A stretch of 64,000 bases of DNA from Sinanaerobacter chloroacetimidivorans (GCF_018128545.1 NZ_JAGSND010000009.1:1-64000); one strand, 5' to 3'; shown: positions 43,858 to 53,519, numbered from the stretch's first letter. The notes: generated by a model from the letters alone, not told the origin. Translations and numbers: made by a program.

Positions 43858-44394
43858 ATGAACCCCAACGATGCAAGCGGCCAATGTACATGCGGAAGTC
43901 AAAGTAAATTTGATTATACCGAGCTTGATCAACTGTTAGAAAATGTAAAAGATATGCCTGGAAATCTTATTATCATTCTTCAGCAAGCCCAGAATATTTA
44001 TGGCTATTTGCCAAGAGAAGTACTTACATACATCTCCAAAAAAACCGGAAATACCTTAGCTAAAATTTACGGAGTTGCAACATTCTATACACAATTCAGA
44101 CTGAACCCCATTGGAAAAAATCTCATTATGCTTTGTCAGGGTACAGCCTGCCACGTTAGCGGTTCACAGGAAATAGAAGCTGTGATCAATGATGAACTGG
44201 GCATATTTGATGGAGAAACCACAGAAGACGGAATTTTTACTTTAAATAATGTAGCATGTCTTGGCTGCTGCAGCTTGGCACCGGTAATGATGGTTCAAAG
44301 TTCCAAAGGAGAGGAAACCTATGGAAAACTCACCAAAGAAAAAGTATTGGAAATCATACAGCGCATTAAAGAAGAAAACAGCAAGGAGGCGTAA
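43858..44394 (+). CDS. hydC: NADH-linked [FeFe] hydrogenase subunit, NuoE-like (HydC)
   Basis: This is the small [2Fe-2S] subunit of the trimeric, probably electron-bifurcating hydrogenase. The 178-aa protein has the thioredoxin-like NuoE fold, with cluster cysteines in CQGTACHV (about residue 92) and NVACLGCCSLAP (about 130). The N-terminal CTCGS segment contains two additional cysteines. The ATG at 43858 follows AAGGAGGA. It is the first gene of hydCBA; the next gene begins 3 bp after its stop. Confidence 0.92.
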   Translation: MNPNDASGQCTCGSQSKFDYTELDQLLENVKDMPGNLIIILQQAQNIYGYLPREVLTYISKKTGNTLAKIYGVATFYTQFRLNPIGKNLIMLCQGTACHVSGSQEIEAVINDELGIFDGETTEDGIFTLNNVACLGCCSLAPVMMVQSSKGEETYGKLTKEKVLEIIQRIKEENSKEA

Positions 44395-44397
44395 TAA

Positions 44398-46149
44398 ATG
44401 AAAATTATCATTGGGCAGGGAAGCTGCGGAATCGCCTCCGGTGCAAAAAAGGCGGAAGCGGAATTTAAAAGACTCATTGACGAAAACAATTTAAATGTCG
44501 CGGTATCCATCACCGGCTGTATCGGAAGCTGTTATTTGGAACCCATTGTTGACATCATCGATAATGATGGATGTTTAACAAGATACGTACATATGACTTC
44601 GGACAAAGTTGAAGCTGTGGTGAACAGCCATTTAATCGGAAACAAACCCGTTTCCGAATATCTGATACCGGAATCAGGCCGGGAATTTTTAGAAAAACAA
44701 ACAAGAATTGCTTTAAAGAACTGTGGAATTATTAATCCGGAAGACATCAATGATTATATTGCAGCAGGCGGATATCAGGCTGTAAAAAAAGCCCTTCTTG
44801 AAATGGATGGGGATATGATTTGCAAGGAAATTGAAAAGTCCGGACTCAGAGGCCGAGGCGGCGGTGGCTTCCCGACAGGGAAAAAGTGGATTCAGGTTCG
44901 CAGCCAGCAGGAGCCCGTAAAATATATTGTCTGCAACGGAGACGAAGGAGACCCGGGAGCTTTTATGGACAGAAGCGTCATGGAAGGAGATCCTCATAAG
45001 ATGCTTGAGGGTATGATCATTGCAGGTATTGCAACAGGAGCACAGGTAGGGTATATCTATGTTCGTGCAGAATATCCTCTGGCGGTTCACAGACTGCAGG
45101 TGGCCATATCTCAGGCAGAGGAAGCAGGATATCTGGGAAATAACATTTTAGGAACCAATTTCAGTTTTCAAATCAGAATTAATTTAGGTGCAGGGGCTTT
45201 TGTTTGCGGAGAAGGAAGCGCACTGACCGCCTCTATTGAAGGAAATAGAGGAATGCCGAGAGTAAAGCCTCCTCGTACGGTAGAGCAGGGACTCTTTGGC
45301 AAACCCACTGTATTAAATAACGTTGAAACCTTTGCTCATGTACCTTATATTATCACTCATGGAGCGAAGGGCTACCGTCAGTTCGGCATTGAAAAAAGTC
45401 CGGGAACGAAAGCTTTCGCACTGACCGGCAACGTGAACAATACCGGTTTGATTGAAGTTCCCATGGGAACGACACTGAGAACGGTTATCTTCGAGATAGG
45501 GGGCGGCGTTAAGAACGGAAAAGCGTTCAAATCCGTGCAAATCGGCGGACCTTCCGGCGGCTGTCTTACGGAAAAACATCTGGATCTGAGTCTTGATTTT
45601 GATTCACTTACAAAAGCAGGGGCGATGATCGGTTCCGGAGGCTTGGTTGTTATGGATGACAGCACCTGCATGGTGGGCATTGCCAAGTACTTTATGAACT
45701 TTACGGAGCACGAGTCCTGCGGTAAATGCGTTCCTTGCAGAGAAGGTACACATGTTATGAATGAGATTCTGGAAGATATTGTAAACGGAAGAGGGACTGT
45801 GGAACAGATTGATATGCTCCAGGAACTTGCAGACACAATCACAAAAACTGCCCTCTGCGGATTGGGAAAAACGGCGGCTTCTCCTGTCGTAAGCACCATA
45901 CGTGAATTTAAAGACGAATATCTGGCCCATGTTGTGGATAAACACTGTCCAACCGGCAGCTGTCCAGGGCTTAGACAGATTGTAATCATTCCTGAAAAAT
46001 GCAGAGGATGTTCAAAATGTCAAATGGTATGTCCGGTAAATGCCATCAGCGGAAAGAGAAAAGAACCCTATGTTATCGATGTTGCCAAATGTGTAAAATG
46101 CAAAATGTGCCTTGACTCCTGCAACTTTGATGCTATCGTGGAAAATTAA
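44398..46149 (+). CDS. hydB: NADH-linked [FeFe] hydrogenase subunit, NuoF-like (HydB)
   Basis: This is the flavin-containing subunit where NAD(H) binds. The 583-aa protein begins with a thioredoxin-like domain (GQGSCGIASG; cysteines in GCIGSC). The NADH/FMN core follows, with GLRGRGGGGFPTGKKW near residue 146 and NGDEGDPGA. A SLBB-like region and the NuoF 4Fe-4S motif ESCGKCVPCREGT come next. A C-terminal ferredoxin domain carries two clusters (CRGCSKCQMVCP; CVKCKMCLDSC). This layout is that of bifurcating hydrogenases, which oxidise NADH and reduced ferredoxin together to make H2. Confidence 0.95.
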   Translation: MKIIIGQGSCGIASGAKKAEAEFKRLIDENNLNVAVSITGCIGSCYLEPIVDIIDNDGCLTRYVHMTSDKVEAVVNSHLIGNKPVSEYLIPESGREFLEKQTRIALKNCGIINPEDINDYIAAGGYQAVKKALLEMDGDMICKEIEKSGLRGRGGGGFPTGKKWIQVRSQQEPVKYIVCNGDEGDPGAFMDRSVMEGDPHKMLEGMIIAGIATGAQVGYIYVRAEYPLAVHRLQVAISQAEEAGYLGNNILGTNFSFQIRINLGAGAFVCGEGSALTASIEGNRGMPRVKPPRTVEQGLFGKPTVLNNVETFAHVPYIITHGAKGYRQFGIEKSPGTKAFALTGNVNNTGLIEVPMGTTLRTVIFEIGGGVKNGKAFKSVQIGGPSGGCLTEKHLDLSLDFDSLTKAGAMIGSGGLVVMDDSTCMVGIAKYFMNFTEHESCGKCVPCREGTHVMNEILEDIVNGRGTVEQIDMLQELADTITKTALCGLGKTAASPVVSTIREFKDEYLAHVVDKHCPTGSCPGLRQIVIIPEKCRGCSKCQMVCPVNAISGKRKEPYVIDVAKCVKCKMCLDSCNFDAIVEN

Positions 46150-46166
46150 AAGGAAGGTGAACAAAA

Positions 46167-47885
46167 GTGTCTAAAGCAAATAAATTTATGATGATTAACG
46201 GCGAGCGTGTTCCCTTCACGAATGAAAAGAACATTCTCGACGTCGTTCGAAAAGCAGGAATTGATCTTCCTACTCTCTGCTATTATTCGGAACTTTCCGT
46301 TTATGGTGCCTGCAGAATGTGTATTGTGGAAGATCACAGGGGGAGCATCCATGCGTCCTGTTCAACTCCGCCTAAAAATGGAATGGAGATATGGACCAAT
46401 ACGCCAACCCTTCAGAAACATAGAAGGACTCTTTTAAGATTGCTGCTGGCTTCCCATTGCAGAGAATGTACGACCTGTTCAAAGAATGGAAACTGCAAGC
46501 TGCAGGATTTATCAAAGAGATTCGGGATTGACGAGGTACGCTTTGATAAATCGGAAAAAGCATTTAAAGATGAATATAAGATAGATGATTCCAGTCCGTC
46601 CATCACCAGAAATCCAAATAAATGTATCCACTGCGGTGACTGTGTCCGAATGTGCAGTGAAACCCAAAATGTAGGGGCCATCGACTTTGCACTGCGCGGC
46701 TATAACCTGATGGTTTGTCCTGCCTTTGACATGCCTCTCGCTGAAACGGAATGCGTGAATTGCGGTCAATGCTCTGCCGTTTGTCCTACCGGAGCCATCA
46801 TTATTAAAAATGATGTACCGGCAGTTTGGAAAGCAATCCATGATAAGAAAAAAAGAGTGGTTGCTCAAGTTGCACCCGCTGTCAGAGTTGCTCTCGGTGA
46901 AGCATTCGGAATGAAAGAAGGCGAGAACGTGATGCCTTTGATTGTAGCGGCAATGAGAAAAATCGGCTTCGATGAAGTCTATGATACTTCCTTTGCGGCA
47001 GACCTCACCGTCATAGAAGAAACTAACGAATTTTTACATAAACTGGAAAATGGCAATGACCTGCCTTTGTTTACCTCCTGTTGTCCGGCTTGGGTAAAAT
47101 ATGTGGAAAACAAGCATCCGGAACTGATGTCCCAGGTTTCCACCTGCAAATCCCCACAGCAGATGTTTGGATCCCTCATGAAAGCCTATTGGAAGGAATC
47201 CAATCCTGAAGACGACAGAGAAACAGTGGTTGTTTCTGTTATGCCATGTACGGCAAAGAAAGCGGAAGCCGGGAGAGAAGAACTCAAAACCGATGGTATC
47301 TCAGATGTTGATATCGTATTGACCACCGAAGGCCTTGCTGATATGATCTATGAGTCCGGTATTGTATTCAAAGATTTGGAGCCGGAAGCTATGGATATGC
47401 CCTTTGGCATGTACAGCGGAGCTGGATTGATCTTTGGAGTATCCGGCGGTGTTACGGAAGCAGTAATACGAAAAGTCATTCAGGACAAGAGCCATACCAG
47501 TATCAATAATATTAAATTCTGCGGCGCCAGAGGACTTGAAGGTACAAAGGAATTTGAACTTCCTTTAGAAGATGGGGAAACTGTTCTCAAGATCGCTGTA
47601 GTCAGCGGTCTGGGAAATGCGGAAAAACTGATTCAAAAAATAAAATCCAAGGAAGCTTTCTATCACTTTGTTGAAGTGATGGCTTGTCCGGGCGGCTGCA
47701 TTGCCGGTGCCGGCCAGCCATTTGGGCTGACGGATAAAAAGAAACTGCGTGCCAAGGCTCTTTATGCTTCTGATAAGCAGACTCAGCTAAGACATGCGGA
47801 TGAGAACCCAATGATTTCATCCTTATATGAAGGAATTTTAAAAGACAGATCTCACGAGCTGCTTCACGTACATTATCATAAATAA
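46167..47885 (+). CDS. hydA: [FeFe] hydrogenase catalytic subunit HydA
   Basis: HydA holds the H-cluster that makes or uses H2. The 572-aa protein has an N-terminal [2Fe-2S] domain (YGACRMCIVE), a His-ligated cluster segment (ASHCRECTTC) and two 4Fe-4S clusters (CIHCGDCVRMC; CVNCGQCSAVC). The three H-cluster motifs are TSCCPAW (about 303), MPCTAKK (about 359) and MACPGGC (about 505). It lacks the extra C-terminal [2Fe-2S] domain of the Thermotoga enzyme. The start is GTG behind AGGAAGGTG. The maturases HydEFG are not in the window. Confidence 0.97.
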   Translation: MSKANKFMMINGERVPFTNEKNILDVVRKAGIDLPTLCYYSELSVYGACRMCIVEDHRGSIHASCSTPPKNGMEIWTNTPTLQKHRRTLLRLLLASHCRECTTCSKNGNCKLQDLSKRFGIDEVRFDKSEKAFKDEYKIDDSSPSITRNPNKCIHCGDCVRMCSETQNVGAIDFALRGYNLMVCPAFDMPLAETECVNCGQCSAVCPTGAIIIKNDVPAVWKAIHDKKKRVVAQVAPAVRVALGEAFGMKEGENVMPLIVAAMRKIGFDEVYDTSFAADLTVIEETNEFLHKLENGNDLPLFTSCCPAWVKYVENKHPELMSQVSTCKSPQQMFGSLMKAYWKESNPEDDRETVVVSVMPCTAKKAEAGREELKTDGISDVDIVLTTEGLADMIYESGIVFKDLEPEAMDMPFGMYSGAGLIFGVSGGVTEAVIRKVIQDKSHTSINNIKFCGARGLEGTKEFELPLEDGETVLKIAVVSGLGNAEKLIQKIKSKEAFYHFVEVMACPGGCIAGAGQPFGLTDKKKLRAKALYASDKQTQLRHADENPMISSLYEGILKDRSHELLHVHYHK

Positions 47886-47912
47886 AATCGTATATCGGAG
47901 TCCGACGCTTAT

Positions 47913-47952
47913 GCTGCCGCACCTCTTTTTCAGGTGCGGCAGCTTCTTTATA
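47913..47952 (+). terminator. Terminator of hydCBA
   Basis: GCTGCCGCACCT (47913-47924) pairs perfectly with AGGTGCGGCAGC (47932-47943), followed by TTCTTTAT. Confidence 0.85.
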
Positions 47953-47985
47953 TGATAGGAAAACATCATTTCCTATCATATAAAG
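47946..47985. repeat. Perfect 17-bp inverted repeat behind the hyd terminator
   Basis: CTTTATATGATAGGAAA (47946-47962) and its exact complement (47969-47985) flank a 6-nt loop. It overlaps the T-run of the hyd terminator. It may be a second transcription stop or a protein-binding palindrome. Confidence 0.7.
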
Positions 47986-48135
47986 ACCATTTAGAGAAAG
48001 TCAATGGCTAAATTGAAAAAGCTGGGAGTACTGAGAACACTTTTCTATTGGAACTTTTTTTTCTCTTTGCCGTCTAAATAATTGAACTGCGCAGATAAGA
48101 TCTATTATCGAAAGAAAAATCAGGAGGTACATCAT

Positions 48136-49029
48136 ATGAAAAATAAATTACTTACGACAGTTTTGGCAGGTGTTTTAATAGCAGGTCTTGGAACAGCTGC
48201 TTTTGCAGGAAATCAGCCTAAACCCATCAAGCTGAATCTGGATGGAAAGGAATTGGCGACAGATACGGCACCCATTAATATAAACGGCAAGATTTTAGTG
48301 CCGGTGAGAGTTATTTCCGAAGGATTGGGTGCAAAGGTAGACTGGGACAGCAGTACCAATACCGTAATCATCAATTCTCAGTCAACAGACAGCCAAAAGC
48401 AGCAAATTAGTTATCTGGAACAGGCTCTTGCCCCTAAGGATCAGCTTTCCGCTGTAAATTCCTGGGCTGAGGGGGTGAAGACGAGGAACGGCGCCTGGCA
48501 GTACGCGGTGATGACGCCGGAACTGAAAAAGGAAACTTATAACAGCTTTGCAGAAGCAAACTGGTCAACCGGAGTTTCCAGTCCCTGGGTGAAGAATTAC
48601 GAAGTCAAGGAACTATCAAAGCTAAGCGATGCCGCTTACCTGTACTCCGTAGTATTTACCTATACGGACTCCACAAATGCCGTTTATACTGAAAACTGGT
48701 ACATCACTGCAGAAAAAGGGGAAACTTCCTGGCTTGTATCTTCCATCGATCAAGTGGATGTAAAAGGAAAGATCACATCTGTAACCCTGGGTGATGACAA
48801 AAAGATAAAAAGTATCTTTGTGACAGGATCTGCCAACAATGGAGGCACCTATCAGGAAGCCAATGTCATAATAGGCAGCAATACAAAAATATATAAAGGA
48901 AATACCAACATAGCATTGACTGCGGAAGACCTGAAAGAAGGCGCCGCTGTAGAGGCTACCTTTGTGGAAGGTCCCATGCTCATGATTTATCCGCCTTCTG
49001 TAGAAGCAAAGGTGATACGCGTATTTTAA
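48136..49029 (+). CDS. Secreted protein with copper amine oxidase N-terminal-like domain
   Basis: This 297-aa protein has a signal peptide (MKNKLLTTVLAGVLIAGLG, cleavage near residue 24, AFA). Residues about 30-90 form the 'copper amine oxidase N-terminal' repeat (LDGKELATDTAPININGKIL, VPVRVISEGLGAKVDWD, VIIN). This is a common surface module in Clostridia and has no oxidase activity. The central and C-terminal parts are not recognised. CAGGAGG lies 8 bp before the ATG. It is a single gene. Confidence 0.88.
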   Translation: MKNKLLTTVLAGVLIAGLGTAAFAGNQPKPIKLNLDGKELATDTAPININGKILVPVRVISEGLGAKVDWDSSTNTVIINSQSTDSQKQQISYLEQALAPKDQLSAVNSWAEGVKTRNGAWQYAVMTPELKKETYNSFAEANWSTGVSSPWVKNYEVKELSKLSDAAYLYSVVFTYTDSTNAVYTENWYITAEKGETSWLVSSIDQVDVKGKITSVTLGDDKKIKSIFVTGSANNGGTYQEANVIIGSNTKIYKGNTNIALTAEDLKEGAAVEATFVEGPMLMIYPPSVEAKVIRVF

Positions 49030-49091
49030 TTTTGAATTACGAAGATGATCCGAGCTGCTACTTTATCTTGATTTATTCCTGCAAAAAGTCA

Positions 49092-49122
49092 TATACTATA
49101 CGTAGCATACGTAAACAGTATA
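49092..49122. promoter_or_regulatory. Palindromic operator-like site before the MFS exporter
   Basis: Two TACGTA copies (49099-49104, 49108-49113) separated by GCA are framed by ATACT and AGTAT. This symmetric arrangement resembles a TetR- or MarR-type operator. No regulator gene is adjacent. Confidence 0.4.
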
Positions 49123-49150
49123 CTGAAACTTTGAAAAGGATGAAGATAGT

Positions 49151-50566
49151 ATGGAACAAGGATCGACTAATACAAATCGAACAGCGCCAAAACAATTGGC
49201 AACCATTAGTGTAGTCATAATTACTGCATTTATTACAACCTTCACCGGCAGCGCTTTAAATTTATCTATTCCTGCAATCGGACATGAATATCATGCCAGC
49301 GCAACGTTTATTGGCTGGATTGTAACCGGATATATTTTGGCATCAGCCGTTCTTTCCGTCCCTTTTGGACGTATCGCGGACTTAACAGGCAGGAAGCGAA
49401 TTTTGGTAACAGGTATTTTCATTTTTACTCTGTGCTCCGTCGCTTCCGCCTTTGCATGGTCCATTGCAGCATTGCTCTGCTTCCGTGTTTTACAGGGTAT
49501 CGGAGCCGCTATGATCTTCAGCACCAATACGGCAGTTTTGATCAGTGCTTTTCCTCCGGACAAAAGAGGAAAGGTTCTAGGGTATTCCATTGCTGCTACC
49601 TATATAGGATTATCCGCCGGGCCGGTAGCCGGAGGGTTTTTGAACCATTATTTCGGATGGCGTTCGATTTTTATCGTCACAGCTGCAGTCAGCTTCATTG
49701 TTTTTTTTATTGCGGCTAAAAAGCTGCCCGCTGTGAAAGTATCCAAGAATGGACAGACTTTGGATATTCTGGGAATTACTTTATATGTGGCGATGATTAC
49801 CAGCATCATGTACGGCCTGTCTTCTTTTTCTACCGCCGGTTATGCAAAATTCTTAATTCTTATAGGGATTGTACTTTTTATTCTTTTTGTACGGCACGAA
49901 CTGAAAACAAATTGCCCAATTGTTGAGGTGAGCTTGTTTGCTCATAACATAGGTTATTCTTTCTCAAATCTTGCAGCCCTGATGAACTATGGAGCAACCT
50001 TTGCCGTCGGCTACCTGCTGTCCATTTATCTTCAGGTCGTCATGGGCTTTGAATCTCAGATCTCCGGCTTGATCCTTATCAGCCAGCCTATCGTTATGGC
50101 CGTTTTATCACCCTATGCAGGAAGGCTTTCCGATAGGGTTTCTCCATTCAAGCTTGCGTCTTTTGGTATGGCACTCTGTTCGCTGGGGCTTTTCTCTTTT
50201 ATTTTTATTTCAGAAAATTATCCGCTGATTCTGATTATTGTCAACCTTGCCGTCGTAGGAGTGGGATTTGCTTTTTTCTCTTCCCCGAATACCAATGCGG
50301 TGATGGCTTGTGTAGAGAAGCACGATTACGGTGTAGCCTCTTCCATATTGGCTACGATGCGTTCGATGGGGCATAGCTTGAGTATGGCGGTGGTAACCTT
50401 TATCGTAGCCAATCAGATGGGAAATGTAACCCTCTCCGAGGCGGAGCCGGAAATGCTGATTCGAACCATGCACACGTCGTTTATCGTTTTTACATGCGTA
50501 TGTGCGGTAGGCATTTTTATTTCTTTGAAGCGGAAACAAAAACCAAATACGGATACCGAAAAATAA
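49151..50566 (+). CDS. MFS drug-type exporter, DHA2/EmrB-QacA-like
   Basis: This 471-aa integral membrane protein has about 13-14 hydrophobic helices. The MFS motif after helix 2 is visible (GRIADLTGRKR), the helix-4 arginine is in CFRVLQGIGAAM, and motif C-like GLSAGPVAGGFL is in helix 5. This places it in the DHA2 family of proton-driven multidrug exporters. The substrate is unknown. A weak AAAAGGATGAAG precedes the ATG. A palindrome 40 bp upstream may mediate drug-responsive control. Confidence 0.88.
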   Translation: MEQGSTNTNRTAPKQLATISVVIITAFITTFTGSALNLSIPAIGHEYHASATFIGWIVTGYILASAVLSVPFGRIADLTGRKRILVTGIFIFTLCSVASAFAWSIAALLCFRVLQGIGAAMIFSTNTAVLISAFPPDKRGKVLGYSIAATYIGLSAGPVAGGFLNHYFGWRSIFIVTAAVSFIVFFIAAKKLPAVKVSKNGQTLDILGITLYVAMITSIMYGLSSFSTAGYAKFLILIGIVLFILFVRHELKTNCPIVEVSLFAHNIGYSFSNLAALMNYGATFAVGYLLSIYLQVVMGFESQISGLILISQPIVMAVLSPYAGRLSDRVSPFKLASFGMALCSLGLFSFIFISENYPLILIIVNLAVVGVGFAFFSSPNTNAVMACVEKHDYGVASSILATMRSMGHSLSMAVVTFIVANQMGNVTLSEAEPEMLIRTMHTSFIVFTCVCAVGIFISLKRKQKPNTDTEK

Positions 50567-50636
50567 TGGACTTTTTAAGAAATAGATATAGAAATACTAT
50601 AAAATAAATAAATTTAAGTCAGGAAAGGTGAATGTT

Positions 50637-50939
50637 ATGAAAAGAAAAGTTGTTTTTATGTTTATCAATGCCAGTATTACGGAGGCCAGAAGAGTGGAAA
50701 TGGACCTAGGGCAGGGGCTGATGATCATGGTAGGCGTAGGAAGCTATGATATGGCTTGTGAAGAAGCGAAAAAACTTGCAGAAGAAGGGGTTATCATGGT
50801 CGAACTCTGCGGAGGCTTTGGGACCATCGGCCATGCAAAGGTGACGGAAGCTGTCGCAGGGAAGCTTCAGGTAGGTGTTGTACGTTTCGATAATCATCCT
50901 GGTTATGACAATCAGTCAGGGGATGCAAGGTGGCTGTAA
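50637..50939 (+). CDS. DUF6506-like small protein
   Basis: This 100-aa cytoplasmic protein has VFMFINAS at the start, GVGSYDMACEEAKKLAEEGV in the middle, and then ELCGGFGTIGHAKV and VGVVRFDNHPG. It resembles a family annotated as DUF6506, without known function; the name is from memory. The ATG at 50637 follows AGGAAAGGTG; an in-frame GTG three codons earlier lies inside that site. It is a single gene ahead of the lipoprotein pair. Confidence 0.75.
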   Translation: MKRKVVFMFINASITEARRVEMDLGQGLMIMVGVGSYDMACEEAKKLAEEGVIMVELCGGFGTIGHAKVTEAVAGKLQVGVVRFDNHPGYDNQSGDARWL

Positions 50940-51004
50940 GCCTTTAGAATGTCGTGAAAGGGTAAAACCAGGTTATCCAAAAAAGGGAGAAGGGGAAATG
51001 AAAA

Positions 51005-51919
51005 ATGAAAAAGAAGATTGCATTTCTATTCCTGACGCTGCTTCTTGCAGGAAGCGTCAGCAGCTGCGGCAGTGATTCAAAAGAGCCGGATCAAACGCCT
51101 GCACCAGAACAGGCATCGCTTAAACTTTCGGTTGCGGAATACCCGAAGGTGGATGGTTCCACCGCTACCATTCCTCTTTCGGAAGCAGTGGCAACGGCCG
51201 TTCTGGATATGAGCATTGAAGAAGCAAGACAGTATATCGTACATAATAAAACGCATGAAGCCTATGTAAATCTCATTGACGGCAATGCAGATATCATTTT
51301 TGTAACCTCGCCGTCGAAGGAAGAATTGGCCTATGCAAAGGGAAAAGGTGTCACGCTGAATGTGGTGCCCGTTGTCAGTGAGGGCTTTGTATTTCTTACC
51401 AACAGGAACAATCCTGTTTCAGATCTGAGTTTGCAGCAGGTGAAGGACATCTATGCGGGAAAGATTACAAACTGGAAAGAGGTAGGCGGAGAAGACAGAA
51501 AAATTATTGCCTATCAAAGACCGCAGAATTCCGGAAGTCAAACCGGCATGCTGGATCTGGTCCTGGGGCCAGAGGAGATCATGGATGCCCCTGTTGAGCA
51601 GATTATCGGTGAGATGGGTGCATTGATCGACGCAGTGGCCGTTTATACCAATGAAGAAGATGCTATCGGATATTCCTATTTTTACTATGCCACGGATATG
51701 TGGAGCAATGATGAGGTAAAGCTGTTGGCTATAGACGGCGTTCCTCCGGACAAGGAAACGATCCGGGACGGTTCTTATCCGATTCAGACCGCATATTATG
51801 CCGTATTGAGGAATGATGAACCGGAAGACAGCAATGCAAGCAAACTTCTGAAATGGATTTTAAGTAATCAGGGTCAGCAGATTGCTGAGGAGGCAGGCTA
51901 TGTCAAGCTGGGTACGTAA
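51005..51919 (+). CDS. PstS-like substrate-binding lipoprotein
   Basis: This 304-aa exported protein has a lipobox (LLAGSVSSC, Cys21). The rest matches the PBP-like domain of the PstS type: SLQQVKDIYAGKITNWKEVGG and AYQRPQNSGSQTGM are characteristic. No phosphate ABC permease lies nearby, so it may be a sensor or an anion-binding accessory protein rather than a PstS proper. The last 20 bp overlap the next lipoprotein gene, which suggests a joint role. Confidence 0.88.
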   Translation: MKKKIAFLFLTLLLAGSVSSCGSDSKEPDQTPAPEQASLKLSVAEYPKVDGSTATIPLSEAVATAVLDMSIEEARQYIVHNKTHEAYVNLIDGNADIIFVTSPSKEELAYAKGKGVTLNVVPVVSEGFVFLTNRNNPVSDLSLQQVKDIYAGKITNWKEVGGEDRKIIAYQRPQNSGSQTGMLDLVLGPEEIMDAPVEQIIGEMGALIDAVAVYTNEEDAIGYSYFYYATDMWSNDEVKLLAIDGVPPDKETIRDGSYPIQTAYYAVLRNDEPEDSNASKLLKWILSNQGQQIAEEAGYVKLGT

Positions 51920-53519
51920 AGGGTTCGGAAAATCGAAAAGGACTTTCGTTTCCGCTGCTTTGCTGGCCTTGATGGTCCTGCTGAATATAACAGGCTGTGC
52001 CGGAAATCCAGCGGTAAATCAAGAAGCGGAAGAACTCTCCTCGAATAACCCTGTCAATGCTCCTGTTATCATCAAATATACGGTCAGCAATCCGATTGAA
52101 ATTTTGGATATCAAGGAGGACCCTGCTGCCGACACGACGCCGGAAGCAGTACGGGACGGCGATTTCTTTTCCTACAATTATATTCAGATAAAAGGGCTGA
52201 AAGATTCTGCCGTTGAGAAAAAAATAAACGATAAACTTCTGGAGGCTTATCAGGATATGAAAGTCCAGGATTTGCCGCCGTATCGGGGGATCAAAGCGAG
52301 GATTCCTGAAGGCTCGGCCATCGTACAAGAAAATATTTATATGATGGTGACCGGCAATTTCAATCATATCCTTTCCGTAATGATTCAGAAAAACACAACC
52401 TATGCGGCAGGCAATCAGGAACAGACCATGACGGAAGAGGAACTGAAGTATTTCAATAATACCCAGTACGTTTCGGAAGCCGCTAGTCTGAATCTTGATC
52501 TGAATACCGGAGAGGAGATTACTTTAGAGGATTTATTCTGTGATAATGTGGACTATCTGGAAATACTGAATCAAAATTTAAAATCCTATCTGGCAGCCAA
52601 CTATGCAGAGGATGAAGGATATTACTATACCATGAGCGGTGATCTCAAACTGGTCTCACCTTTTCAGGGGCTGACCGGAGATCAGAAATTTAACATTTAT
52701 CCGTATGGAATCGGGTTTCTTATGGATTATGAAACACCGCAGTTTGATACCAGAATGATGGCAATGACAATCTCCCTGAGTTTCTCGGAAATCGGGGATA
52801 CGATTGCTGTTACGGAGCGCTTTTATGATGAAAATACGGACCTTTTTCTGAGTGATAAGGCTCCTGTAAAGTCATTGTCCTTCAAATACCAAACACAGGA
52901 TGTAGGGGGAAATGATTACTACAAGGACGGGAACCTGAATATCTATACCAATTGGAGATTTTCCTCCAAACTCCCTGAAGAACTGCAGCGACTGTTGATT
53001 TCCTATACGGAAGTAAAACCGGAGGAAGTTCAGGACATAAAGAAAAAGCTGGAGGCATTCTCTCAGGAAGAACTGGCGCAAAGAGGTGAAGGAAGCTATG
53101 AGAACTCCGTATATGCAGATTTCATCGGAGAATATGTGAATGTTTCTCATATGATATACACATCCATTCCCAATTATTTCAACTCGAAACTGGAGTATCA
53201 CTGCTATGGACTGTCACCGCTGAAAGAGCTGGAACTAGAAGATTTGTTCCTTGCAGGATTTGAGTATAAGCCGTTGATCGTAGAGGCTATGAAAAAATCC
53301 CTTCTGGAGCAGGTCAGAAATTCAGGAATCAGCAACGCTGAGGAGCCCGATGAGGCGGAAGTCCTGAAATATTATAATGGAATCAGTGGATTTAACCTTT
53401 CGCCTGATTCTGTGGTCATTCCTGTATATGGATTGAAAGAAGAACAAATGAACTATACCATGGTGCTTGACATTCCCTATTCGGAGTTTGGCTGTGATAA
53501 TATGACCATTTTTCAATAA
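51900..53519 (+). CDS. Lipoprotein with DUF3298-like region
   Basis: This is a 539-aa exported protein with a lipobox near residue 34 (LLNITGC). The part from about residue 65 to 300 resembles the DUF4163/DUF3298 architecture seen in RsiV-like proteins (NYIQIKGL..VEKKINDKL and LDLNTGEEITLEDLF); a second, similar half may follow (LEDLFLAGFEYKPLIVEAM). The function is unknown. The ATG at 51900 follows GAGGAGG by 6 bp and lies inside the PstS-like gene, so translation is coupled. Confidence 0.78.
   Translation: MSSWVRKGFGKSKRTFVSAALLALMVLLNITGCAGNPAVNQEAEELSSNNPVNAPVIIKYTVSNPIEILDIKEDPAADTTPEAVRDGDFFSYNYIQIKGLKDSAVEKKINDKLLEAYQDMKVQDLPPYRGIKARIPEGSAIVQENIYMMVTGNFNHILSVMIQKNTTYAAGNQEQTMTEEELKYFNNTQYVSEAASLNLDLNTGEEITLEDLFCDNVDYLEILNQNLKSYLAANYAEDEGYYYTMSGDLKLVSPFQGLTGDQKFNIYPYGIGFLMDYETPQFDTRMMAMTISLSFSEIGDTIAVTERFYDENTDLFLSDKAPVKSLSFKYQTQDVGGNDYYKDGNLNIYTNWRFSSKLPEELQRLLISYTEVKPEEVQDIKKKLEAFSQEELAQRGEGSYENSVYADFIGEYVNVSHMIYTSIPNYFNSKLEYHCYGLSPLKELELEDLFLAGFEYKPLIVEAMKKSLLEQVRNSGISNAEEPDEAEVLKYYNGISGFNLSPDSVVIPVYGLKEEQMNYTMVLDIPYSEFGCDNMTIFQ

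Noticed and set aside
49032..49214. 60-aa frame before the MFS gene
   Set aside because: No ribosome site; it covers the operator-like palindrome and overlaps the exporter start in another frame.
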